64,000 nucleotides of DNA from Nocardia africana NBRC 100379 (GTDB lineage Bacteria; Actinomycetota; Actinomycetes; Mycobacteriales; Mycobacteriaceae): positions 186,001 to 250,000 of the forward strand of contig NZ_BDAV01000007.1 in NCBI RefSeq assembly GCF_001612635.1, in the 5' to 3' direction. The position numbers and the translations under genes are program-made. This document shows positions 35,919-45,028 of this stretch, one piece after another (position 1 is the stretch's first letter; each line of letters starts with the position of its first letter). The notes under the pieces were generated by a model, which was not told the origin of the DNA, ran no database searches, and was given only the letters and a program-made list of their open reading frames with translations.

Positions 35919-36797
35919 GTGAGCAACTTTCCCGTCGCCGCGGTCGTCTGCGCCTTCGTCGGCGCCCTGCTGTTCGCCGTGTCGGCGGTAGCCCAGCAAC
36001 GCGCGGCGGCCGACGTGCCGGCCGGTGATGCGCTGGTGGCCCAGCTCGTTCGCAATCCGCGCTGGTGGGCCGGCATCATCGGCGACGCCGGCGGGTTCGT
36101 CTTCCAAGTGGTGGCGCTGGCGCTGGGATCGGTGCTGATCGTGCAGCCGATTCTGGTCACGGCCCTGGTCTTCGCGTTGCCGCTGGCCGCGCACTACAGC
36201 CGCCGCCCGGTGACGCCGGCCATGTGGGCGCACGCGGTGGCCCTGTCGGCCGCGCTGGCCTGTTTCCTGGTCGTCGGCGACCCCACCGAGGGCATCTCCG
36301 AGGCGCCGTGGTCGACCTGGATGTGGCCGCTGGTGCTGGTTCTCGGCGTGGTCGCCGCCGCGGTCGTGGTGTCGGTGGTGATCCGGGTGACCGGATTGCA
36401 GGCGCTCCTGCTGGGGACCGCCGCCGGGCTGCTGTTCGGTGTCTCCGCCGCCCTCACCCAGCACGTCATTCATCTGTTCGGGCGCGGGCTCGGCACGGCG
36501 CTCACCAGCTGGCAGCTGTACACCCTGGTCGCCGCGGGCATCGTCGGGCTCTATCTGCAACAGCGCGGCTACCAGGTCGGGGCCCTGTCGGCCTCACTGC
36601 CGGCCTTCACCGTCGCCGAACCGCTCGGTGCCGCCTTCCTCGGCCTCACCGTGCTCGACGAGCGACTGCGGACCGGCACGGTCGGCACGATCGTCGTCAT
36701 CGTCTCCGTGCTGGTGATGTGTGTGGCCGCGGTCCAGCTGTCGCGTGCCCAGGCGGAACTGCCGCCGGCGGATCAGGCCGCCGAGGTCACCCGGTAG
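35919..36797 (+). CDS. DMT-family transporter
   Basis: A 292-residue integral membrane protein from GTG 35919, with about nine or ten hydrophobic helices ([60 protein letters not shown] and others). The layout and the [19 protein letters not shown] segment near the C-terminus are typical of the drug/metabolite transporter (EamA-like) superfamily. The substrate cannot be inferred. Its last 25 bp overlap the 3' end of rel on the other strand. Confidence 0.82.
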   Translation: MSNFPVAAVVCAFVGALLFAVSAVAQQRAAADVPAGDALVAQLVRNPRWWAGIIGDAGGFVFQVVALALGSVLIVQPILVTALVFALPLAAHYSRRPVTPAMWAHAVALSAALACFLVVGDPTEGISEAPWSTWMWPLVLVLGVVAAAVVVSVVIRVTGLQALLLGTAAGLLFGVSAALTQHVIHLFGRGLGTALTSWQLYTLVAAGIVGLYLQQRGYQVGALSASLPAFTVAEPLGAAFLGLTVLDERLRTGTVGTIVVIVSVLVMCVAAVQLSRAQAELPPADQAAEVTR

Positions 36798-39232
36798 ACG
36801 TCGTAGACGCCCTCCACATTGCGGACCACGTTCAGCAGATGCCCGAGATGCTTCGGATCGCCCATCTCGAAGGTGAACTTGCTGATCGCCACCCGGTCAC
36901 CGGAGGTCATCACCGACGCGGACAGGATGTTGACCTTCTCGTCGGCGAGCACCTTGGTCACATCCGACAGCAGCCGGGTGCGGTCCAGCGCCTCGATCTG
37001 AATCGCCACCAGGAACACCGACGACGGCGAGGGCGCCCATTTGACCTCGATGATCCGTTCCTGTTGCGCGCGTAGCGAATCCGCGTTCGTGCAGTCGGTC
37101 CGGTGCACACTCACCGCGCCGCCGCGGGTCACGAAGCCCATGATCTCGTCGCCCGGTACCGGTGTACAACATTTGGCCAGCTTCGCGACCGTCCCTGGGG
37201 CGCCGGGGATTTCGACCCCGGCGTCGCCGATGGTGCGCTGCCGCGCCGGCAGCGTCGACGGCGTACTCCGTTCGGCCAGTTCGTTTTCCACGTCGCCGAC
37301 GCCGCCGAGCTGCGCCATCAGGCGCTGCACGACGTGGTGCGCCGAGACCTGGTTCTCCCCCACCGCCGCGTACAGCGCGGAGATGTCGGCATAGTGCAGT
37401 TCGTGCGCCAGCGCGGACATCGCGTCCACGCTCATCAGCCGCTGCAGCGGCAGACCCGAGCGGCGGACCTCCTTGGAGATCTGCTCCTTACCGGCCTCCA
37501 GCGCCTCCTCGCGGCGTTCCTTGGCGAACCACTGCCGGATCTTGGCCTTCGCCCGCGGCGACACCACGAAGTTCTGCCAGTCCCGGCTCGGGCCGGCGTT
37601 CTGCGCCTTCGAGGTGAAGATCTCGACGACCTCACCGTTCTCCAGCTGCCGTTCCAGCGCCACCAACCGGCCGTTGACCCGGGCGCCGATGCAGCGATGG
37701 CCCACCTCGGTGTGCACCGCGTAGGCGAAGTCGACCGGGGTCGATTCCTGCGGCAGCGTGATCACGTCGCCCTTCGGCGTGAACACGAAGATCTCCGGGG
37801 ATTTCAGGTCGAACCGCAGCGACTCCAGGAACTCCGCGGGGTCGGCGGCCTCCCGCTGCCAGTCCAGCAGCTGCCGCATCCAGGCCATATCGTCGACCTC
37901 GGCGGCGTCGCCGGAATGTTTGCCCTTGGTCTCCTTGTAGCGCCAGTGCGCCGCGATACCGAATTCGGCGGTGCGATGCATGTCCTGGGTACGGATCTGC
38001 ACCTCCAGCGGCTTGCCGTCCGGGCCCACCACCGTGGTGTGCAGCGACTGGTAGACGCCGTAGCGCGGCTGGGCGATGTAGTCCTTGAACCGGCCCGCCA
38101 TCGGCTGCCACAGCGAATGCACCACGCCGACCGCGGCGTAGCAGTCGCGCACCTCGTCGCACAGGATCCGGATGCCGACCAGGTCGTGGATGTCGTCGAA
38201 ATCCTTACCCTTGACGATCATCTTCTGATAAATCGACCAGTAATGCTTGGGCCGGCCCTCGACGATCGCGTTGATCCGGCTCGCCGCCAGGGTGTTCACG
38301 ATCTCGGCCCGCACCCGCGCCAGGTAAGTGTCGCGGGACGGGGCGCGGTCGGCCACCAGCCGCACGATCTCGTCGTACTTCTTGGGGTGCAGGATCGCGA
38401 ACGCCAGATCCTCGAGCTCCCATTTGACCGTGGCCATACCGAGCCGATGTGCCAGCGGCGCAATGACTTCCAGCGTCTCGCGCGCCTTCTTCGCCTGCTT
38501 CTCCGGCGGCAGGAAGCGCATCGTGCGCATATTGTGCAGCCGGTCGGCGACCTTGATCACCAGCACCCGGGGATCGCGGGCCATCGCGATGATCATCTTG
38601 CGAATCGTCTCGGCCTCCGCGGCCGCGCCCAGGTTGACCTTGTCCAGCTTGGTCACCCCGTCGACCAGATGCGCCACCTCGGATCCGAAATCCGCGGTCA
38701 GCTCGTCCAGCGAATAGCCGGTGTCCTCGACGGTGTCGTGCAGCAGGGCGGCCACGAGCGTGGTGGTGTCCATCCCCAGTTCGGCGAGGATGTTGGCCAC
38801 CGCCAGCGGATGGGTGATGTACGGATCACCCGACTTGCGGAACTGATGCGAGTGCTTCTCGTCGGCCACGTCGAACGCGCGCTGCAGCAACTGCAGATTC
38901 GCCTTGGGATACAGCTCCCGATGCACGGTCGCCAGCGGCTCCAGCACCGGCTTGACCGCGGCGATACCCCGCTGGCCGGTCATCCGGCGGGCCAGCCGGG
39001 CCCGCACCCGCCGCGAGGCCGAACTCGGCACCGCCGCCGGTGTGCCCGGCTGCTTCATCGGCATGTTCCGCGGTGAGGGAGCCGCGGGCTGCCCGTTCCG
39101 GTCGGCGCCCGGCTTCGGCGCCGCCGGACGCGGCGCGGCGGGGGTGGCCGGCGGAGTCGCCGGTGTGGCAGCCGGCGCGGCATCACCGGCCGCCGAATTC
39201 CCGGCATTCGCCTTCTCCAGATGCTGAGTCAT
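36773..39232 (-). CDS. rel: Bifunctional (p)ppGpp synthetase/hydrolase Rel
   Basis: An 819-residue RelA/SpoT protein that makes and degrades (p)ppGpp in the stringent response. An Ala/Pro-rich N-terminal extension of ~90 residues precedes the HD hydrolase domain ([12 protein letters not shown], the HDxxED motif intact), the synthetase domain ([21 protein letters not shown], in part, and [12 protein letters not shown]), a TGS domain ([19 protein letters not shown]) and a C-terminal ACT domain. Both active sites look intact. ATG 39232 has GAGAGG upstream; the longer frame to 39247 is less likely. In mycobacteria rel lies between ppiB and apt. Confidence 0.96.
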   Translation of the reverse strand: MTQHLEKANAGNSAAGDAAPAATPATPPATPAAPRPAAPKPGADRNGQPAAPSPRNMPMKQPGTPAAVPSSASRRVRARLARRMTGQRGIAAVKPVLEPLATVHRELYPKANLQLLQRAFDVADEKHSHQFRKSGDPYITHPLAVANILAELGMDTTTLVAALLHDTVEDTGYSLDELTADFGSEVAHLVDGVTKLDKVNLGAAAEAETIRKMIIAMARDPRVLVIKVADRLHNMRTMRFLPPEKQAKKARETLEVIAPLAHRLGMATVKWELEDLAFAILHPKKYDEIVRLVADRAPSRDTYLARVRAEIVNTLAASRINAIVEGRPKHYWSIYQKMIVKGKDFDDIHDLVGIRILCDEVRDCYAAVGVVHSLWQPMAGRFKDYIAQPRYGVYQSLHTTVVGPDGKPLEVQIRTQDMHRTAEFGIAAHWRYKETKGKHSGDAAEVDDMAWMRQLLDWQREAADPAEFLESLRFDLKSPEIFVFTPKGDVITLPQESTPVDFAYAVHTEVGHRCIGARVNGRLVALERQLENGEVVEIFTSKAQNAGPSRDWQNFVVSPRAKAKIRQWFAKERREEALEAGKEQISKEVRRSGLPLQRLMSVDAMSALAHELHYADISALYAAVGENQVSAHHVVQRLMAQLGGVGDVENELAERSTPSTLPARQRTIGDAGVEIPGAPGTVAKLAKCCTPVPGDEIMGFVTRGGAVSVHRTDCTNADSLRAQQERIIEVKWAPSPSSVFLVAIQIEALDRTRLLSDVTKVLADEKVNILSASVMTSGDRVAISKFTFEMGDPKHLGHLLNVVRNVEGVYDVYRVTSAA

Positions 39233-39353
39233 GCCACCACCTCTCACGCCTCGATCGCCACACCCTAGCCGACCGCTTCAACAGCCCAGAACACCCACTT
39301 TAGTAGGAGTTTTCCCGGAGGTGCACCGGTCCGTCCCGACGCACCCCGTTCGG

Positions 39354-40958
39354 TCAACCGGTTCCCGACTCCGATTCATCCACCAACCCGTCCGGGGTCA
39401 GTTCGAGGCGGCGCGTGACGCCGATCTCATCGAGGAAGCGCGGGTCGTGGCTGACCACGATCAGCGCACCCTCGAAGCTGGTCAGCGCCTCGGTGAGGTG
39501 GCGGAGACTGGGCAGATCGAGGTTGTTGGTGGGCTCGTCGAGCAGCAGCAGCTTCGGCGCCGGTTCGGCGAGCAGCAGCATCGCCAGCGCGGCCCGCAAC
39601 CGCTCACCACCCGACAGCGCCCCCGCCGCGACATCGGCGTCGCCGCCGCGGAACAGGAACCGCGCCAGCTGTGCGCGAATTCGCTCCGCACCGGCGTGCG
39701 GCGCCGCCGCGGAGACGTTGCCGAAGACCGAGAGCCGCTCGTCGAAGATGTCGAGCCGCTGCGGCAACAGCCGCCAGGGCACCTTCGGCGGTTCCTCGAC
39801 GAGGCGATGCAGCAGGGTGGTCTTGCCGGCGCCGTTGCGCCCGGTCAGCGCGATGCGTTCGGGACCGCTCACCCGCAACGTGACCACCGGTCCGTTGGCC
39901 AGCCGCACCTGTTCCATCGCCACCACGTCCTGGCCGGGATACAGCCTGGTTCCGGGCAGCTCGACGCGGATCTCACGATCGTCGCGCAGCAGTTCCTGGG
40001 CCTGCTCCAGGGTCGATCTGGCCTCCTCCACCTTCGCGATGTGGTTGTTGCGCAGTTTGCCCGCCGACACCTGCGCCTGTCGTTTGCGCTCGGCCATCAC
40101 GATCTTCGGCTCGCGCTTGCTGTCCCACATCTTCTGCCCGTACCGCTGGCGCCGGTCCAGTTTGATCCTGGCCTCCACCAGTTCGCGGGACTGTTTGCGC
40201 ACATCGCTGCGGGCATCGCGGATCGCCGCGCGAGCGGCCTCCTGTTCGGCCTCGACGATCTGCTCGTAATCGTCGAAATTCCCTCCGAAAGTACGGATCT
40301 CACCACGCCGCAGTTCGGCGACGGTGGTGACCCGCCGCAACAGTTCGCGGTCGTGGCTGACCGTCAGCACGGTGCCGGTGAATCCCTCGACCACGTCGTA
40401 AAGGCGTTGGCGCGCAGTAGAATCCAGATTGTTGGTGGGCTCGTCGAGCAACAGCACATCGGGTTCGCGCAGGAGTTCGGCCACCAGCCCGAGCAGTACC
40501 GTCTCACCACCGGACAGGGTGTCCAGGCGCCGATCCAGCTGTGCCACATCGCCGGCCAGGTAGTTCAGGCCCAGCCGGCCGAGCAGCGCGATCGCCGATT
40601 CCTCGACATCCCAGCGGTTTCCGACCCGGTCGAAATCGGCCTCGGTCCCGGCGCCGGATTCGATGCGATGCAGTGCGGCCCGCACCTCGCCGATGCCGAG
40701 GACGGCGTCGACGCGCCGGCCGGCGGCCAATCCGAGGTCCTGGCGCAGATATCCGAGCCGCCCCGCGACCGTCACCGACCCACGTGCCGGGCGCAATTCC
40801 CCGGTGATCAGCCGCAACAGGGTGGATTTTCCGGCCCCGTTACCGCCCACTACGCCGATGTGGCCCGGGCCGAGCACAGCGTCGAGACCGTCGAACACCG
40901 AGGTGCCGTCGGGCCATACGAAGGTGAGATCGGACAGAGAAATAGTCGAAATAGACAT
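39354..40958 (-). CDS. ABC-F family ATP-binding protein, possible ribosome-protection factor
   Basis: A 534-residue protein with two ATPase domains and no membrane segment, the ABC-F arrangement. First domain: GGNGAGKSTLLRLI, LSGGETVLLG, VLLLDEPTNNLD. A ~70-residue charged linker (EQIVEAEQEAARAAIRD) follows. Second domain: TGRNGAGKTTLLHRL, LSGGERLRAALA, LLLLDEPTNNLD. ATG 40958 has AGGAG; the frame extends to 41009 but the upstream part overlaps a leader structure. Antibiotic-resistance ABC-F genes are often preceded by attenuator leaders, as this one appears to be; other ABC-F proteins act in translation control. Confidence 0.88.
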   Translation of the reverse strand: MSISTISLSDLTFVWPDGTSVFDGLDAVLGPGHIGVVGGNGAGKSTLLRLITGELRPARGSVTVAGRLGYLRQDLGLAAGRRVDAVLGIGEVRAALHRIESGAGTEADFDRVGNRWDVEESAIALLGRLGLNYLAGDVAQLDRRLDTLSGGETVLLGLVAELLREPDVLLLDEPTNNLDSTARQRLYDVVEGFTGTVLTVSHDRELLRRVTTVAELRRGEIRTFGGNFDDYEQIVEAEQEAARAAIRDARSDVRKQSRELVEARIKLDRRQRYGQKMWDSKREPKIVMAERKRQAQVSAGKLRNNHIAKVEEARSTLEQAQELLRDDREIRVELPGTRLYPGQDVVAMEQVRLANGPVVTLRVSGPERIALTGRNGAGKTTLLHRLVEEPPKVPWRLLPQRLDIFDERLSVFGNVSAAAPHAGAERIRAQLARFLFRGGDADVAAGALSGGERLRAALAMLLLAEPAPKLLLLDEPTNNLDLPSLRHLTEALTSFEGALIVVSHDPRFLDEIGVTRRLELTPDGLVDESESGTG

Positions 40959-41025
40959 ATGCGTGCTCCTGAGGGCGGCGGGAATGGCGCGCAGATGTGC
41001 GGGCCACACGATGGCTACCTCAGAA
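40959..41025 (-). promoter_or_regulatory. Attenuator-like leader of the ABC-F gene
   Basis: In the leader RNA, UUCUGAGG (41018-41025) can pair with CCUCAGGA (40967-40974), an 8-bp stem with one G-U pair that covers most of the AGGAG ribosome site (40966-40970) of the ABC-F gene. The 5' arm contains the stop of a short upstream reading frame (41020-41037), so ribosomes on that frame would open the stem. A second inner hairpin (TGGC-CGCA with TGCG-GCCA, one mismatch) lies between the arms. Pairing is seen in the sequence; regulation is inferred. Confidence 0.55.
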
Positions 41026-41037
41026 GAGCAACGGCAC
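41020..41037 (-). CDS. Short leader peptide upstream of the ABC-F gene
   Basis: GTG CCG TTG CTC TTC TGA encodes a 5-residue peptide (VPLLF) in the leader. A GGAG ribosome site is present but only 2 nt from the start, so initiation would be weak. Its last two codons lie in the stem that masks the ABC-F ribosome site. Short leader peptides of this kind control many antibiotic-resistance genes; here it is only a candidate. Confidence 0.35.
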   Translation of the reverse strand: MPLLF

Positions 41038-41067
41038 GACTCCGATCAACGGAAACAAGACTCGACA

Positions 41068-41096
41068 ACTCTACCGAACCGGTACGACGGCCGCAA
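41068..41096 (-). promoter_or_regulatory. Promoter of the ABC-F gene
   Basis: On the minus strand, -35 TTGCGG (41091-41096) and -10 TAGAGT (41068-41073) are separated by 17 bp. The predicted start of transcription near 41061 leaves a leader of about 100 nt before the ATG at 40958. Confidence 0.55.
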
Positions 41097-41145
41097 GATC
41101 ATATTGCGGGTGATACCTGTCACCGGCCACGGAAACCGTTGCGGC

Positions 41146-41589
41146 TCAGTTGATCCGGAAGACCGGGAAGCCGGGCGCGATGGCGGCGAGTTCGGCGTCG
41201 GTGGCGTCGGCCGTCACACCCTCGAAGAACTTGCCGACCTCCCAGCCCCACTTCTTCAGGTACAGCCGCAACACGGGCACCTTGTCGGCGTCGGCGACCT
41301 CGGTCACCGTGAACACCTCGGTCTTGCGCCCGAGCCGGAGCTCTCCGCCGCCGGCGACGCGGATGTTGCGAACCCACTGCGTACGACCACGCGGAGCGAC
41401 CAGATACCGGGTTCCGTCCGCATCCTGCAGAACGTTGACCATCGTGGTCCGCCACTCTCCGGAGGTGCGACCGCGCACCGCCAGCAGCCGCGATCCCATC
41501 ACGCTGATGCCCCATTTCGGCAGGACGTTGAACATCCGGTTCATGATCGGGTCGATGCCGGTGGGGGCGATGTACCGGGTGGCGTTCAT
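41146..41589 (-). CDS. Deazaflavin (F420)-dependent nitroreductase-family protein
   Basis: A 147-residue protein of the Ddn/FDOR-like family: MNATRYIAPTGIDPIMNRMF at the start, then LLAVRGRTSGEWRTTMVNVL, a DGTRYLVAPRGRTQWVRNIR stretch (the segment that binds F420 in the family) and a C-terminal helix. Members reduce quinones or nitro compounds with F420H2. ATG 41589 has GAGGAG; the frame extends to 41634 but overlaps the promoter. A consensus TTGACA promoter bracketed by paired operators lies upstream, so the gene is probably inducible. Confidence 0.85.
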   Translation of the reverse strand: MNATRYIAPTGIDPIMNRMFNVLPKWGISVMGSRLLAVRGRTSGEWRTTMVNVLQDADGTRYLVAPRGRTQWVRNIRVAGGGELRLGRKTEVFTVTEVADADKVPVLRLYLKKWGWEVGKFFEGVTADATDAELAAIAPGFPVFRIN

Positions 41590-41605
41590 GACTACTCCTC
41601 GCTTT

Positions 41606-41676
41606 TGTGAGCGCTGCTCTCTTCGATGACTCAATCATTACTCACCGGCGCGCCCCTGTCAAGAGCAGCGCTCACA
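41606..41676 (-). promoter_or_regulatory. Consensus promoter flanked by two inverted operators
   Basis: On the minus strand -35 TTGACA (41657-41662) and -10 TAATGA (41635-41640) have a 16-bp spacer. A perfect 15-bp inverted repeat flanks them: TGTGAGCGCTGCTCT at 41606-41620 and its complement at 41662-41676. Each arm is itself a small dyad (GAGC-GCT-GCTC). Two identical operators bracketing a strong promoter suggest tight repression, probably by a TetR-type dimer encoded elsewhere. Confidence 0.7.
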
Positions 41677-41745
41677 CTTGGAGAAGTCCAGACCTCTGGA
41701 CAAAATCGGCTGCGTTCAACGCCGTCAGGCGGGTATTCGGCCGAC

Positions 41746-42048
41746 ATGTACAGATATAGAACCTATGGGACAAACCGCACGGGTGGGCTGGCGGCGATCG
41801 TCAGCACGATCGGCGGTGTGCTCGCACTGATCGAGATCGTCTACATCCTGTTGCAGGTCTTCGACGCCAACCAGACCAACCGGTTCTTCACCTTCATCAA
41901 GGGGTTGGCCGAACCGCTGGCGCTGTTCTTCCCGGGCCTGTTCAACACCGGCTCCCGAGAGTGGGACATCATCATCAATTACGGTCTGGCAGCGGTGTTC
42001 TGGCTCGTGGTGACCGGGATCATCGCACGCCTGCTGGCGCGGATCTAG
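41746..42048 (+). CDS. Small two-helix membrane protein
   Basis: About 100 residues from ATG 41746. Two transmembrane helices (AAIVSTIGGVLALIEIVYIL in part, and YGLAAVFWLVVTGIIARLL) flank a ~40-residue middle containing QTNRFFTFIKGLAEPLALFFPGLF in part. It has no clear ribosome site and the frame is open to 41626, so the start is uncertain. The gene is divergent from the deazaflavin-dependent reductase. Size and topology are typical of a conserved actinobacterial membrane protein of unknown role. Confidence 0.7.
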   Translation: MYRYRTYGTNRTGGLAAIVSTIGGVLALIEIVYILLQVFDANQTNRFFTFIKGLAEPLALFFPGLFNTGSREWDIIINYGLAAVFWLVVTGIIARLLARI

Positions 42049-42102
42049 TGGCGCCGCAGGCGGATCGACCCGGTGTCCGATCGACCCCGGTGTCCGGTGG
42101 AC

Positions 42103-42525
42103 TCAGGGCCGGCGCGGGGTGAGGAACTCCATCCGATGATGGTGCAGGAATTCGAAGGCCGGGGCCCAATGCCCGGTGAAGACGTCCTCTTCCTTACCCA
42201 CCGCATGCCGTGAGGATGCGCCCGTGCGCGGATCCTGGCAGACCACGCGAGCGGTGTGACGCCCCGACGAGACCGGTCCGCTGTCCAGCTCCACCGAACC
42301 GTCGGAACCGACCGTACGCCAGGGCATATCGATATCCGAGCCGGTGATCCGGCAGGCTTGCCCGGCCTTCTCCCCCGTGACCCGGGCCGTGACGGTGGCG
42401 CCGCCGCGCAGCGCCACCGAAGGAGTAGCCGCGGCAGTCGCGCCGCCGACGATGAACGCCGCGCCCACCGCGCCCGCCAGAGCTGCCCCGATTCGGGTAC
42501 GCCGACTGCGCCTCATCGCGGCCAC
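42103..42525 (-). CDS. Secreted protein of unknown function
   Basis: A 140-residue protein starting at GTG 42525 (GGAGG upstream; ATG 42516 is the alternative). The basic start RRSRRTRIGAAL and a hydrophobic core (AGAVGAAFIVGGATAAA) form a signal peptide. The mature region has beta-like segments (SVALRGGATVTARVTG, GQACRITGSDID, VELDSGPVSSGRHTARV) with two cysteines, as in small immunoglobulin-like secreted proteins of actinobacteria. No known family; conserved context unknown. Confidence 0.7.
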   Translation of the reverse strand: MAAMRRSRRTRIGAALAGAVGAAFIVGGATAAATPSVALRGGATVTARVTGEKAGQACRITGSDIDMPWRTVGSDGSVELDSGPVSSGRHTARVVCQDPRTGASSRHAVGKEEDVFTGHWAPAFEFLHHHRMEFLTPRRP

Positions 42526-42565
42526 CGGTCGGCGCCTCCTGCTCCGGCACTGTCGCGTGCATCGC

Positions 42566-42595
42566 GGTACTCGTTCACGCTGAGGTACTCGTTCA
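42566..42595. repeat. Direct repeat upstream of the secreted-protein gene
   Basis: GGTACTCGTTCA occurs at 42566-42577 and again at 42584-42595, an 18-bp period, 41 bp before the start of the leftward secreted-protein gene. Two sites nearly two helical turns apart could bind a regulator; no other support. Confidence 0.35.
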
Positions 42596-42683
42596 TGCGA
42601 TCGTCCGTCGGTCGTTCATCCGGGCCCCTTTGCCGCACGTCAGCATAACGATCCCCGCGCAGGCGCCACAACCGACACGCGAC

Positions 42684-43256
42684 CTACACCCGCACGATCG
42701 ACGTCAGCGGATACTCGCCCTGGCGAGCACGCCCGCCGAGCTCGCCGATCTCGAGGACCACGGCGCTCGCGACCACCTGCGCGCCGGCGCTACGGAACAG
42801 TTCCGCCGCGGCGGCCAGCGTGCCACCGGTGGCGAGGACGTCATCGAGCAGCAGCACCTTGCGGCCGGTGAGATCGATGCCGTCGGCCGGAATTTCCAGT
42901 GCGGCGGAGCCGTATTCCAGGGTGTACTCGCGCGAGAGCACCGGCGGCGGCAGCTTGCCGCCCTTGCGCACCGCCACCACCCCGGTGCCCAGCAGCGCCG
43001 CCACACCGGCGCCCAGCAGGAATCCACGCGCGTCCACGCCGGCCACCAGATCGGCGTCGGGAGCACAGGAGGCCAAGCATTCGATCACCGCGTGGAAGCC
43101 CTCGGCGTCGGCGAAGACCGGGGTCAGATCCGCGAAACGCACACCGGGGGTGGGGAAATCGTCGTGCCAGCGCGTCAGTCGCCCGACCACCTCGGCGGTC
43201 CGCGCGACCTTCTCCTCCGCGGTTTCGGCCGTTTCCACCATCGTGTGCTTACTCAT
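42684..43256 (-). CDS. apt: Adenine phosphoribosyltransferase
   Basis: A 190-residue enzyme that salvages adenine to AMP with PRPP. The PRPP-binding motif VLLLDDVLATGGTLAAA is intact, preceded by KGGKLPPPVLSREYTLEYG, the flexible loop of Apt enzymes. The N-terminal ~20 residues are extended relative to the E. coli protein. It is downstream of the SBP-lipoprotein gene on the same strand (35 bp), as in mycobacteria. In mycobacteria rel follows; here four unrelated genes intervene. Confidence 0.95.
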   Translation of the reverse strand: MSKHTMVETAETAEEKVARTAEVVGRLTRWHDDFPTPGVRFADLTPVFADAEGFHAVIECLASCAPDADLVAGVDARGFLLGAGVAALLGTGVVAVRKGGKLPPPVLSREYTLEYGSAALEIPADGIDLTGRKVLLLDDVLATGGTLAAAAELFRSAGAQVVASAVVLEIGELGGRARQGEYPLTSIVRV

Positions 43257-43291
43257 CTACACCCGCTCCCTCATCCAGCGCCCGAGGACGC

Positions 43292-45028
43292 TCACCGCCG
43301 CAACACCCAGCGGTCCATATTCCAGCCCGCACCGGCCTTGGTGGGGCTCGCGACCCCGTTCTCCAGCCCGTTCCCGAACGCTACGGTCCGAGGCGTGTTG
43401 AACAGCGGGATCGACGGCATCTCGTTCCACAGCAGATTCTCGGCTTCGGTGTTCAGATTCAACACCGTCACCGAATTGTCGTCCGCCGCAAGCTGATCCG
43501 CGATCGCATCGTAACGCCCGTTGCCGAAGTGCCCGAAATTCACGCCCTGGCCGGTACGCAGCGCCGCGGTCGCCTCGATCCCCGGCAAGGAACCGGCCGG
43601 GCCCACGGCGGCCGCGGTTCCGCCGAGTACGGCGTCCACCTTGCCGGCGCCCAGTTCCGCGGGCGTGAATTCCGCCGCACCGGCGTCGACGACGGTCACC
43701 CCCGCCGCCTTGCAGGCATCCGCGATCATCGCCACGGTGCGCGCACGGCGGTCGTCGGGGCTGCGATAGCCGATCCGGATCGTCGGATTGGCCACCCCGG
43801 CCGCCGCCAGAGCCCGCTGCGCACCCGGTGCGTCGCCCGTACGGTATTTGCCCGCCGGACCGGTGATCGCCGGGTAGTACACCGAGTCGGCCTGGACGGT
43901 CCGGGAATCGAGAGGCCCGGAACCCAGCCCGGACTTGTTGTCGAAACCGGGATGCCCGAGCGTGTCGAACAACGCCTGCCGCGGGACGCACAACGCGAAC
44001 GCGCGCCGGGCGTCGGCGGAGGCGAAGACGCCGGCGGTGGAGAGCACCAGCTGCTCGGCGCCGCGGCCCGGCTCCTGATTCACCGAAAACTTGTTCAGGC
44101 TCAGGTCTTTCACCGAACCCGCGCCGATGTCGACCACCTCGACGGAGTTGTCGGCGATCTTCTTCTTCAGATCGGCGTTCTTGGGCCACACCACGATTCG
44201 GGGAGTGGCGGGCTTGTTGCCCCACCACTTGTCGTTCTTCACCAGCACCAGACCGTCACCGTCGCTGTAGGACTCGATGCGGTACGGTCCCGAGGACGGC
44301 AGCAGGTCGGCGTTGATGTCACCGGATTTCAGATTCCAGCCGGTGTTCCAGAACTGCGCCAGCCGGTCCAGTGCGGCCGGGTCGCCGGACTGCACCACCG
44401 CCACCACATTCGGCACACCCGCGGCCTTGGCGGCGATGTGCGCGGGCATCAGATCACCGGCGTTGAACAGCGTCTTCCAGGCCAGGAAGTGGTGATCGGG
44501 CCGGAACACCACGGTGGCGTCCTTGGAACCGGGCTGGCATTCGACCCGCTCGATATCGGAGTAGCCGGCGGTGGAGGCGGCGTCGAACAACGGAATTGCA
44601 CCGCCGGGGCCCGGTTTGGTGAATCGCCCACTGCGCGCGGCCCATTCGAGCACCAGATCGTCGCACGAGGTGGGCACGCCGTCGGAATAGACCGCGTCGC
44701 GATTGAGCCGGTACCGGATGGTCTGCGCCTCGCCGGCCACCTCGTTCGCGGTGCCGACATCGGTGTCGGCGACGGGCTGGCCGTCCGGACCGGTGTAGAA
44801 GAACCCGGTCAGCACACGAGAGAACAGCGCCGCGGAGCCGCCCGCCACACCGGCCGAACTCCCGCCGTTGTAGGTGGCCGGCACCGCGTCGACGGCATAC
44901 CCGATGGAGGGCACCTGGTTCTTGCTCGAACAACCCGCGACCACGCCGGTGAGTAGTGCACCGGCCGCGATCACACCGAATGTCCGCCGGAGCGTCCGCC
45001 GCACGCGATCCGACCCCCTTCGCCTCAT
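43292..45028 (-). CDS. Family 5 extracellular solute-binding lipoprotein
   Basis: A 578-residue lipoprotein: signal peptide with the lipobox VVAGC (cysteine near residue 33), then a peptide/nickel-binding SBP_bac_5-type domain (SRVLTGFFYTGPDGQPVAD, KDATVVFRPDHHFLAWKTLF in part, DLVLEWAARSGRF). It corresponds to the Rv2585c lipoprotein of M. tuberculosis, which also sits between secF and apt. No permease or ATPase genes accompany it, so it is an orphan binding protein. Its start overlaps the secF stop by 1 nt. Confidence 0.9.
   Translation of the reverse strand: MRRRGSDRVRRTLRRTFGVIAAGALLTGVVAGCSSKNQVPSIGYAVDAVPATYNGGSSAGVAGGSAALFSRVLTGFFYTGPDGQPVADTDVGTANEVAGEAQTIRYRLNRDAVYSDGVPTSCDDLVLEWAARSGRFTKPGPGGAIPLFDAASTAGYSDIERVECQPGSKDATVVFRPDHHFLAWKTLFNAGDLMPAHIAAKAAGVPNVVAVVQSGDPAALDRLAQFWNTGWNLKSGDINADLLPSSGPYRIESYSDGDGLVLVKNDKWWGNKPATPRIVVWPKNADLKKKIADNSVEVVDIGAGSVKDLSLNKFSVNQEPGRGAEQLVLSTAGVFASADARRAFALCVPRQALFDTLGHPGFDNKSGLGSGPLDSRTVQADSVYYPAITGPAGKYRTGDAPGAQRALAAAGVANPTIRIGYRSPDDRRARTVAMIADACKAAGVTVVDAGAAEFTPAELGAGKVDAVLGGTAAAVGPAGSLPGIEATAALRTGQGVNFGHFGNGRYDAIADQLAADDNSVTVLNLNTEAENLLWNEMPSIPLFNTPRTVAFGNGLENGVASPTKAGAGWNMDRWVLRR

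Noticed and set aside
37103..39076. A 657-codon plus-strand frame inside rel
   Set aside because: Antisense to rel, which is certain; no features of its own.
42063..42096. Direct repeat GATCGACCCGGTGTCCG between the small membrane and secreted-protein genes
   Set aside because: Two nearly adjacent ~17-bp copies between convergent stops; too short and isolated to interpret as more than local duplication.
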